Source: Cyanophora paradoxa (Eukaryota; Glaucocystophyceae; Cyanophorales; Cyanophoraceae). From it: a stretch of 64,000 nt of DNA. Numbering within the stretch: position 1 is the stretch's first letter; each line of letters opens with the position of its first letter. Made by a program: the position numbers and the translations under genes. The stretch is from assembly GCA_004431415.1 (NCBI GenBank), contig QPMI01000219.1, positions 62,001 through 126,000 of the forward strand, given 5' to 3'. The notes under the pieces were generated by a model. The model did not search any database. It was not told the DNA's origin and was given only the letters and a program-made list of their open reading frames with translations. Positions 52,031 through 61,700 of this stretch are shown piece by piece.

Positions 52031-53147
52031 ATTCAGAGATTTGGGGTGCATCATTCTTCTATTGTGTGGCGGATCAGAAGCCTGGGGCCTTCAACTGAGT
52101 GACTTGCTGGTGGGTGGGTCATCTGCGTAAGGCTACTGCCTTTTGCATATTCCCCCAGAGAGATTTGGGGTGCATCTTTCTTCTTTTTTGTCACAGATCC
52201 TTATCCTGGGGTGGGTGGGTTCATCTTCCTAAGGCAAGTGCCTTGTGCATATTCCCCCAGTGAGATTTGGGGTGCATCTTTCTTCTATTTTCTGGCAGAT
52301 TGGAAACCTGGGGCCTTTGACTGTGTGGCTTGCTGGTGGGTGGGTTCAGCTTCCCTAATGCACCCCAAATCTCTCTGGGGGAATATGCACAAGGCGCTAG
52401 CCTTAGGAAGATGAACCCACCCACCAGCAATTCATTCAGTCAAAGGCCCAAGGTGCAAAGGCCCAAGGTGCATCATTCAGTCAATTCATTCAGAGATTTG
52501 GGGTGCATCATTCTTCTATTGTGTGGCGGATCAGAAGCCTGGGGCCTTCAACTGAGTGACTTGCTGGTGGGTGGGTCATCTGCGTAAGGCTACTGCCTTT
52601 TGCATATTCCCCCAGAGAGATTTGGGGTGCATCTTTCTTCTTTTTTGTCACAGATCCTTATCCTGGGGTGGGTGGGTTCATCTTCCTAAGGCAAGTGCCT
52701 TGTGCATATTCCCCAGTGAGATTTGGGGTGCATCTTTCTTCTATTTTCTGGCAGATTGGAAACCTGGGGCCTTTGACTGTGTGGCTTGCTGGTGGGTGGG
52801 TTCAGCTTCCTAATGCACCCCAAATCTCTCTGGGGAATATGCACAAGGCGCTAGCCTTAGGAAGATGAACCCACCCACCAGCAATTCATTCAGTCAAAGG
52901 CCCAAGGTGCAAAGGCCCAAGGTGCATCATTCAGTCAATTCATTCAGAGATTTGGGGTGCATCATTCTTCTATTGTGTGGCGGATCAGAAGCCTGGGGCC
53001 TTCAACTGAGTGACTTGCTGGTGGGTGGGTCATCTGCGTAAGGCTACTGCCTTTTGCATATTCCCCCAGAGAGATTTGGGGTGCATCTTTCTTCTTTTTT
53101 GTCACAGATCCTTATCCTGGGGTGGGTGGGTTCATCTTCCTAAGGCA
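52031..53147. repeat. Tandem ~455-bp unit made of opposed satellite A copies
   Basis: GCATCATTCTTCTATTGTGTGG occurs near 52048, 52507 and 52960. Each ~455-bp unit holds satellite in minus orientation followed by plus orientation, so every unit can fold back on itself. Confidence 0.8.
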
Positions 53148-55073
53148 AGTGCCTTGTGCATATTCCCCCAGTGAGATTTGGGGTGCATCTTTCTTCTATT
53201 TTCTGGCAGATTGGAAACCTGGGGCCTTTGACTGTGTGGCTTGCTGGTGGGTGGGTTCATCTTCCTAAGGCTAGCGCCTTGTGCACATTCCCCCAGAGAG
53301 ATTTGGGATGCATCTGGCTTTTTTTGTGGAAGATCCAAAACCTGGGCCCTTTGACTGAGTGACTTGCTGGTGGGTGGGTTCATCTGGCTCAGGCTAGCGC
53401 CTTGTGCATATTCCCACAGAGAGATTTGGGGTGCATCTTTCTTCATTTTTGTCACAGATCAGAAACCTGCAGCCTTCCACTGAGTGACTTGCTGGTGGGT
53501 GGGTCATCTTTCTAAGGCTAGCGTTTTGTGCATATTCCCCCAGAGGGATTCCGGGTGCATTTGTCTTCAATTTTTTGGTGGATCGGAAACCTTGGGCCTT
53601 TGACTGAATGAATTGCTGGTGGGTGGGTTCATCTTCCTAAGGCTAGCGCCTTGTGCATATTCCCCCAGAGAGATTGGGGGTGCATCTTTCTTCTTTTTTG
53701 TCACAGATTCTTATCCTGGGGCCTTCGACTGAGTGACTTGCTGGTGGGTGGGTCATCTTTGTAAGGCTAGCGCCTTGTGCATATTCCCACAGAGAGATTT
53801 GGGGTGCATCTTTCTCCTATTTTTTGGTGGATCAGAAACCTGCAGCCTTCGACTGAGTGACTTGCTGGTGGGTGGGTGATCTTCCTAAGGCTAGCGCCTT
53901 GTGCGTATTCCCCCAGGGAGATTGGGGGTGCATACTTCTTCTATTTTGTGGCAGATCGGAAACCTGGGGCCTCCGACTCAGTGACTTGCTGGTGGGTGGG
54001 TTCATCTTCCTAAGGCTAGCGCCTTGTGCATATTCCCCCAGAGAGATTTAGGGTGCATCCATCTTCTATTTTGTGGTGGACGGAAACCTGGGGCTTGGCT
54101 GACTCTTCAGTAGCTCACTGTGCAGCATTGCATGCCCAGAGTCAAGCAGGTAGACGATGTCCAACAAAGGTGACCCTTCTGCACCAAGCGTACTGTCCTG
54201 CGATTCCAGCTTTGGCAATCCAGGAAAAACAAATCACCCAGGGAATGTGGCATCCTGGGAAAAACAAATCTCCGACATGTACCAAAGAATAAGAGAAGCT
54301 TCGAGCTACAAGTATTACATACAGAGGAAACACTGCTGCAAGACAAGATTTTTTTTGAGGCCTATAAGAAGTACATCTACGTTGGGAAGCAGAGAGACTA
54401 CGAGCACCAAGAAGACATCAAGCAGGAACCACTGAGAAGGGAGAAGTGCCAATGTACCACCTGTAAATGCAGGCCACAGCAGTGTGCGTACGTCTCGAAG
54501 TGCTTGTTGTCAATCCTTCTCGCATGAAACGTGACAGCCCTTTCGAGAATATTCCCAGTTTCGCGAAGTGCAAATGCACTTCCCCAGCGACTGGTATGAA
54601 GAACAACGTGCAAATGCACCAACCATCCCTGTCCAAACAGAGACATGGGCTTGCCGAGCCAGTACGAGAACAACGGCTTCATAGAAGAGAACCAAATCTC
54701 TCTGGGGGAACCAGTCACTAAGTCGAAGGCCCCAGGTTTCCAATCTGCCAGAAAATAGAAGAAAGATGCACCCAAAAACTCTCTGGGGAAATATGCACAA
54801 GGCGCTAGCCTTAGGCAGATGACCCACCCACCAGCAAGTCGCTCAGTCGAAGGCCCCAGGTTTCCGATCGGCCACAAAATAGAAGAAACATGCACCCCAA
54901 ATCCCTCTGGGGGAATGTGCACAAGGCGCTAGCCTTAGGCAGATGACCCACCCACCTGCAAGTCACTCAGTTGAAGGGCCCAGGTTTCCAATCTGTGACA
55001 AAATAGAAGAAAGATGCACCCCAAATCTCTCTGGGGGAATATGCACAAGGCGCTAGCCTTAGGAAGATGAACC
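53148..55073. repeat. Segmental duplication, copy 2
   Basis: Second copy of 50035-51960, including the captured fragment. Confidence 0.88.
54098..54696 (+). pseudogene. Captured gene fragment, Lys/Cys-rich, copy 2
   Basis: Same sequence, and therefore the same frame change, as the copy at 50985-51583; it moved with the 3.1-kb duplication. Confidence 0.4.
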
Positions 55074-56155
55074 CACCCACCAGCAATTCATTCAGTCAAA
55101 GGCCCAAGGTTTCCGATCCACCAAACAATTGAAGACAAATGCACCCGAAATCCCTCTGGGGGAATATGCACAAGACGCTAGCCTTAGAAAGATGACCCAC
55201 CCACCAGCAAGTCACTCAGTGGAAGGCTGCAGGTTTCTGATCTGTGACAAAAATGAAGAAAGATGCACCCCAAATCTCTCTGTGGGAATATGCACAAGGC
55301 GCTAGCCTGAGCCAGATGAACCCACCCACCAGCAAGTCACTCAGTCAAAGGGCCCAGGTTTTGGATCTTCCACAAAAAAAGCCAGATGCATCCCAAATCT
55401 CTCTGGGGGAATGTGCACAAGGCGCTAGCCTTAGGAAGATGAACCCACCCACCAGCAAGCCACACAGTCAAAGGCCCCAGGTTTCCAATCTGCCAGAAAA
55501 TAGAAGAAAGATGCACCCCAAATCTCACTGGGGGAATATGCATAAGGCACTTGCCTTAGGAAGATGAACCCACCCACCAGCAAGCCACTCAGTCAAAGGC
55601 CCCAGGTTTCCGATCCGCCACAAAATAGAAGATGGATGCACCCCAAATCTCTCTGGGGCAACATGCACAAGGCGCTAGCCTCAGCCAGATGAAGGCACCC
55701 ACCAGCAAGTCACTCAGTCGAAGGCTGCAGGTTTCCGATCTTCCACAAAATCGAACAAAGATGCACCCCAAATCTCTCTGTGGGAATATGCACAAGGCGC
55801 TAGCCTGAGCCAGATGAACCCACCCACCAGCAAGTCACTCAGTCAAAGGGCCCAGGTTTCGTATCCGCCACAAAAAAAGCCAAATGCATCCCAAATCTCT
55901 CTGGGGGAATATGCACAGGCGCTAGCCTTAGGAAGATGAACCCACAAACCAGCAAGCCGCTCAGTCAAAGGCCCCAGGTTTCCGATCCGCCACAAAATAG
56001 AAGAAGGATGCACCCCAAATCTCTCTGGGGGAATATGCACAAGGCCCAAGCCTTAGGCAGATGAACCCACCCACCAGCAAGTCACTCAGTCGAAGGCCCA
56101 GAAAGAACAAGAAAGATGCACCCCAAATCTCTCTGGGGGAATATGCCCAAGGGCA
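55074..56155 (+). repeat. Satellite A array, plus orientation
   Basis: About nine units, ending at GGGGGAATATGCCCAAGGGC where unique sequence begins. Confidence 0.88.
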
Positions 56156-56468
56156 TGCTGTTTTCTCGCTTTGGAGTTGATTGTATGGTCAAAGGTTGTT
56201 TTGACAACAGGCCAGCTTTGATTGTGCTTTTTCTCATTGCTGAGTGGTGTCCTCTCATCTGAAGCCCACATGGTCAGCGCAAGTCAAGATATGCAGAGTA
56301 TTGATGCATTTGCATCATGGAGCATTGTTGCTGTTCTTCTATTATCATTGGGCCAGCGAGGACATGGCCATTTCTACCACAGAGTGATTGTTGTGAAGCG
56401 TAGTGACTCTTCCCCTTCTCTCTCGCCGCTAGCAGCTGCCTCGACTTTTCCATTAAACGTCCAACAGA
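56156..56468. other. Unique sequence downstream of the glycosyltransferase-like gene
   Basis: Non-satellite. Shares base composition with the neighbouring gene and probably contains its 3' flank. A plus-strand ORF (MCFFSLLSGVLSSEAH...) overlaps it but shows no domain. Confidence 0.35.
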
Positions 56469-57416
56469 TCACTGAAAAGGATCACTGACAACCTTAGATC
56501 CAGGTACCCCACCCCCATAGACACCTACAACTTGATGATATTGCACAGTATCACAGTCACTTACTGGGTTGCTCCATCTGAGCCGGTTGTGAAAGGTAAC
56601 GATACTTCCATCTAGAATTGCCCTCGAAGGATCAAATTTGGCTGCATTCCATGCATCGCGAATGAATTCACCATCAGGATAAAAACCTTCAGCACCCCAG
56701 TGAACTTTAAAATCGTGCAGTAAACGAGAAAAGACCAGAAGCTGAGACGTGTCGATTGATCCAGGTTCTGGATGCCAGGGAAACAGCACAATCCCTTCAT
56801 CACGCAGCTGTCCCATCAGAACAATCTGACGACGTGGATGACTCTGAACAACATGCGCAGTGTGCAAAAGAAAACTACAGTGAATGGTATTGTCCCCATC
56901 AAGATGATAGAACCAAACGTCAGGAAATGAATCATGCACTAAATCAGGATAGAACTGATTCGACTTCTTCAGAACAGCAGAGACTCGTGCCTTTGGCAGA
57001 AGTTCGCAAGGACTTATGAGCACGAGCACATTGTTCGAAGATTTCCGTTTCGCTGTGCGCTCAAGCCACCAATCTCTGGCGATTGTTCCAACATCCGAGA
57101 AATTTTTTAGGTACAGAACTCCTTCAACGTATGGAGTTCCTTCTAACCATGACACAATCTCGGAATGAAAGTTACCTTCGGATTGATAGGCATCAAGACA
57201 AATAAACCAAGTCACGTGCCAAGGATTCCCGTGCACGCAGAGCCTTGGCAGAGTCGTACCAAGAAATCCTCGATACTCGTTGTTCGGAAGTATGGGAGTC
57301 AGAATAAGCATTTCGAGCATGTTACGGTGACTGTTTTGCTGCAGCACAGAGAGCCTTCTAAGGAAAAAAACTGTAAGAACCACGATCAAGAACGCACTTA
57401 AGAGTCGCTTTCTCAT
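56469..57416 (-). CDS. Type II membrane glycosyltransferase-like protein, intronless
   Basis: Intact ORF of 315 codons from ATG 57416 to TGA 56469-56471. The N-terminus MRKRLLSAFLIVVLTVFFL is a basic cap plus signal anchor. Residues 36-42 (MLILTPI) and 65-75 (WHVTWFICLDA) look like Rossmann strands. FSDVGTIARDWWLER (residues ~106-120) followed by WFYHLDGDNTIH (168-179) matches the known arrangement 'G-x-x-ARN..., x-LDxDNTxH' of GT-A transferases, with D173/D175 the likely metal-binding pair. A C-terminal GFYPDGEFIRDAW and FHNRLRWSN follow. Predicted role: Golgi-type sugar transfer; the substrate is unknown. The gene is an island between satellite A on the left and satellite B on the right, and lacks the introns of the other host genes, so it may be a retrocopy, a transferred gene or simply an intronless gene. 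Confidence 0.65.
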   Translation of the reverse strand: MRKRLLSAFLIVVLTVFFLRRLSVLQQNSHRNMLEMLILTPILPNNEYRGFLGTTLPRLCVHGNPWHVTWFICLDAYQSEGNFHSEIVSWLEGTPYVEGVLYLKNFSDVGTIARDWWLERTAKRKSSNNVLVLISPCELLPKARVSAVLKKSNQFYPDLVHDSFPDVWFYHLDGDNTIHCSFLLHTAHVVQSHPRRQIVLMGQLRDEGIVLFPWHPEPGSIDTSQLLVFSRLLHDFKVHWGAEGFYPDGEFIRDAWNAAKFDPSRAILDGSIVTFHNRLRWSNPVSDCDTVQYHQVVGVYGGGVPGSKVVSDPFQ

Positions 57417-57439
57417 GTTTCTCACCGGGCCCGGCAACA

Positions 57440-57730
57440 ATCGTACCTGACTTCAAGCTTTCCAGGGGGAAAATGCACAAGGCCTAAGGCCAGTGCTCCC
57501 TGCCCAGCTGTGGCCCTGCGAGAGCTCTGCGTTTCCGAGCGGGACCCCCACTGAGTGTTTAGGAATTTGAACGTTTCCTGGGTTCACTCCCTCTCCTCCC
57601 TGGTCAGTTCGAACTCCCATCGGGCCCACAACAGGTAGTCAGGTGCACGCAAACACTTTCCAGGAGGAACATACACAAGGCGCTAACCTTAGGCAGGTGC
57701 ACCCTGCCCAGCAGAGGCCCTGTAAGAAGT
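57440..57730 (+). repeat. Satellite B units
   Basis: Two diverged units (CTTTCCAGGGGGAAAATGC, TTTCCTGGGTTCACTCCC, CAGTTCGAACTCCCATCGGG). They show that B and A arrays are interspersed here too. Confidence 0.8.
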
Positions 57731-57756
57731 TCCACCAACGTGTCCTGGGTGCACCC

Positions 57757-57858
57757 TATCCGACTATATCAGCCAAAACAGCAGCAAATCTACTGTATGA
57801 AGACATTGTCTGCTTTCATGGAGTGCCTGGAGTGATTTACACAGATCCAGGCGGTGCA
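57757..57858 (+). pseudogene. Ty3/gypsy-type integrase fragment (second catalytic Asp)
   Basis: A single open stretch reads SAKTAANLLYEDIVCFHGV, then PGVIYTDPGGA. This is the integrase core around the second catalytic Asp (hGvPxxIxTDxGxxF in the family). It is fused directly to satellite A at TTAGGCAGATG. Confidence 0.7.
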
Positions 57859-58010
57859 CTTAGGCAGATGAACCCACCCACCAGCAAGTCACTCAGTCAA
57901 AGGCCCCAGGATAAGGCTCTGTGACAAAATAGAAGCAAGATGCACCCCAAATCTCTCTGGGGGAATATGCACAAGGCGCTAGCCTTAGGAAGATGACCCA
58001 CCCACCAGCA
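57859..58010 (+). repeat. Satellite A unit between gene fragments
   Basis: Roughly one and a quarter units in plus orientation between the integrase fragment and the Ala-rich fragment. Confidence 0.85.
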
Positions 58011-58262
58011 AGTCGCACACCAACAAGTGCCCGAAGAAGACGGCGGCGGCCGTGGACTGCATCGCCCGCCAGGCCGCTGCCACGGCGATGGGCCTTGCCG
58101 GACCAGCTGCTCAGAGCGCCGTTGCGGGCACCGCCGCCGGCGCTCTCGAGGCCGCCGCCCTTGAGGCCGCCGCTCGTGAGGCCGCCGCTGCCTTCGCCGC
58201 GAGCGCCGCCACGGGCGCCGTGCGCACGCGCACTGCGATCAACGCCGACTTGGACGGCAACG
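58011..58262 (+). pseudogene. Ala-rich gene fragment
   Basis: GC-rich sequence with a clean plus-strand frame: KCPKKTAAAVDCIARQAAA, then LEAAALEAAAREAAAAFAA, then INADLDGNES. The Ala/Glu heptad-like repeat suggests a helical segment. It is bounded by satellite on the left and by the inverted integrase fragment on the right; the family is not recognised. Confidence 0.45.
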
Positions 58263-58432
58263 AGTCCATGGACCACAAAGAAAGGAGACATTCCAGTGCT
58301 TTTGTTTGCATGACTTCGAACTGCAAACAATGCAGGAGAAATGAACTTGTCCCAGTCATTGCGATCCTCATTGACATAGTTGTAGATGATATCTTTAAAG
58401 GATTGATTAAAACGCTCAACCTTTCCAGAAGC
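58263..58432 (-). pseudogene. Ty3/gypsy-type integrase fragment (catalytic Glu region), inverted
   Basis: The minus strand reads SGKVERFNQSFKDIIYNYV, then DWDKFISPALFAVRSHAN, then STGMSPFFVVHGL. This matches the family's 'G-x-V-E-R-x-N' (catalytic Glu) and 'H-x-STG-x-SPF-x-x-x-x-G' motifs. In an intact integrase it would closely follow the fragment at 57757, but it is inverted and 400 bp away. Confidence 0.75.
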
Positions 58433-58764
58433 ATATTCCCCCAGAGAGATTTGGGGTGCATCCTTCTATTTTGTGGCAGATCGGAAACCTGGGGCCTTCA
58501 ACTGAGTGACTTGCTGGTGGGTGGGTCATTTGCCTAAGGCTAGAGCCTTGTGCATATTCACCCAGAGAGATTATGGGTGCATCCTTCTTCTATTTTGTGG
58601 CAGATCGGAAACCTGCTGCCTCTGACTGGGTGACTTTCTGGTTGGAAGAGTAATCTGCGTAAGGCTAGCGCCTTGTGCATATTTCCCCAGAGAGATTTGG
58701 GGTGCATCCTTCTTCTTTTTTGTGGCAGATCAGAAACCAGGGGCCTTCGTCTGAGTGACTTGCG
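58433..58764 (-). repeat. Satellite A units, minus orientation
   Basis: Three units fused directly to the inverted integrase fragment, so fragment and satellite were probably inverted together. Confidence 0.85.
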
Positions 58765-61700
58765 CTAGCCTTAGGCAGATGACCCACCCACCAGCAAGTC
58801 ACTCAATCGAAAGCCCCAGGTTTCCGATCCGCCACAATACAGAAGAAGAGCCTCAGGTTTCCGATCTGCCAGAAAATAGAAGAAGGATGCACTTCAAATC
58901 TCTCTGGGGGAATATTCACAAGGCGCTAGCCTTAGGCAGATTACTCTTCCAACCAGCAAGTCACCCAGTCAGAGGCCGCAGGTTTCCGATCTGCCACAAA
59001 ATAGAAGAAGGACGCACCCAAAATCTCTCTGGGTGAATACGCACAAGGCTCTAGCCTTAGGCAAATGACCCACCCACCAGCAAGTCACTCAGTCGAGGGC
59101 CCCAGGTTTCCGATCCGCCACAATACAGAAGAAGAATGCCCCCCAAATCTCTCTGGGGAAATATGCACAAGGCGCTAGCCTTAGGCAGATGAACCCACCA
59201 ACCACCAAGTCACTCAGTCGAAGGCCCCAGGATTAGGAACTGCCACAAAAAAGAAGCAAGATGCAACCCAAATCACTCTCGGGGAATATGTACAAGGCGC
59301 TAGCCTTAGAAAGATGACCCACCCACCAGCAAGTCACTCAGTCGAAGGCCCCAGGATAAGGATCTGTGACAAAACTGAAGCAAGATGCACCCCAAATCTC
59401 TCTGGGGGAATATGAACAAGGCGCTAGCCTAAGGCAGATGAACCCACCCACCAGCAAGTCACTCAGTTGAAGGCAGCAGGTTTCCAATCTGCAACAAAAT
59501 AGAAACCAGATGCACCCCAAATCTCTCTGGGGGAATATGAACAAGGCGCTAGCCTAAGGCAGATGAACCCACCCACCAGCAAGTCACTCAGTCAAAGGCC
59601 CCAGGTTTTTCGATCCGCCACAAAATAGAAGAAGGATGCACCCCAAATCTCTCTGGGGGAATATGCCCAAGGCGTTTGCGTTACGAAGATGAACCCACCG
59701 ACCAGCAAGTCACTTAGTCAAAGGAAGCAGGTTTCCAATCTGCCACAAAATAGAAGAAAGATGCACCCCAAATCACTCTGGGGGAATATGCACAAGGCGC
59801 TGACCTAAGGGAGATGAAACCACTCACCAGCAAGTCACTCAGTTGAAGGCAGCAGGTTTCCGATCTGCAACAACATAGAAGACAGATGCACCCCAAATCT
59901 CTCTGGGGGGATTTAAACAAGGCGCTAGCCTTAGGCAGATGAACCCACCTACCACCAAGTCACTCAGTCGAAGGCCCCAGGTTTCTGATCCGCCACAAAA
60001 TAGAAGACAGATGCACCCTAAATCTCTCCGGGGGAATATCAACAAGGTGCTAGCCTTTGGCAGATGAACCCACCCACCAGCAAGTCACTCAGTCGAAGGC
60101 CCCAGGATAAGGATCTGTGACAAAACTGAAGCAAGATGCACCCCAAATCTCTCTGGGGGAATATGAACAAGGCGCTAGCCTTAGGCAGATGACCCACCCA
60201 CCAGCAAGTCACTCAGTCAAAGGCCCCAGGTTTTTCGATCCACCACAAAATAGAAGAAGGATGCACCCCAAATCTCTCTGGGGGAATATGCCCAAGGCGT
60301 TTGCGTTACGAAGATGAACCCACCGACCAGCAAGTCACTTAGTCAAAGGAAGCAGGTTTCCAATCTGCCACAAAATAGAAGAAAGATGCACCCCAAATCA
60401 CTCTGGGGGAATATGCACAAGGCGCTGACCTAAGGGAGATGAAACCACTCACCAGCAAGTCACTCAGTTGAAGGCAGCAGGTTTCCGATCTGCAACAACA
60501 TAGAAGACAGATGCACCCCAAATCTCTCTGGGAGGATTTAAACAAGGCGCTAGCCTTAGGCAGATGAACCCACCAACCACCAAGTCACTCAGTCGAAGGT
60601 CCCAGGTTTCTGATCCGCCACAAAATAGAAGACAGATGCACCCTAAATCTCTCCGGGGGAATATCAACAAGGTGCTAGCCTTTGGCAGATGAACCCACCC
60701 ACCAGCAAGTCACTCAGTCGAAGGCCCCAGGAAAAGGATCTGTGACAAAACTGAAGCAAGATGCACCCCAAATCTCTCTGGGGGAATATGAACAAGGCGC
60801 TAGCCTTAGGCAGATGACCCACCCACCAGCAAGTCACTCAGTCAAAGGCCCCAGGTTTTTCGATCCACCACAAAATAGAAGAAGGATGCACCCCAAATCT
60901 CTCTGGGGGAATATGCCCAAGGCGTTTGCGTTACGAAGATGAACCCACCGACCAGCAAGTCACTTAGTCAAAGGAAGCAGGTTTCCAATCTGCCACAAAA
61001 TAGAAGAAAGATGCACCCCAAATCACTCTGGGGGAATATGCACAAGGCGCTGACCTAAGGGAGATGAAACCACTCACCAGCAAGTCACTCAGTTGAAGGC
61101 AGCAGGTTTCCGATCTGCAACAACATAGAAGACAGATGCACCCCAAATCTCTCTGGGGGGATTTAAACAAGGCGCTAGCCTTAGGCAGATGAACCCACCA
61201 ACCACCAAGTCACTCAGTCGAAGGCCCCAGGTTTCCGATCTGCCACAAAATAGAAGAAAGATGCACCCCAAATCTCTCTGGGGGAATATGCACAAGGCGC
61301 TAGCCTTAGGCAGATGACCCACCCACCAGCAAGTCACTCAGTCGAAGGCCCCAGGATAAGAAACTGCCACAAAATAGAAGAAAGACGCACTTCAAATCTC
61401 TCTGGGGGAATATGCACAAGGCTCTAGCCTTAGAAAGATGACCCACCCACCAGCAAGTCACTCAGTCGAAGGCCCCAAGATAAGGATCTGTGACAAAATA
61501 GAAGCAAGATGCACCCCAAATCACTCTGGGGGAATATGCACAAGGCGAAAGCCTTAGGAAGATTACCAACCCACCAGCAAGTCACTCAGTTGAAGGCAGC
61601 AGGTTTCCAATCTGCAACAACATAGAAGACAGATGCACCCCAAATCTCTCTGGGGGGATTTAAACAAGGCGCTAGCCTTAGGCAGATGAACCCACCAACC

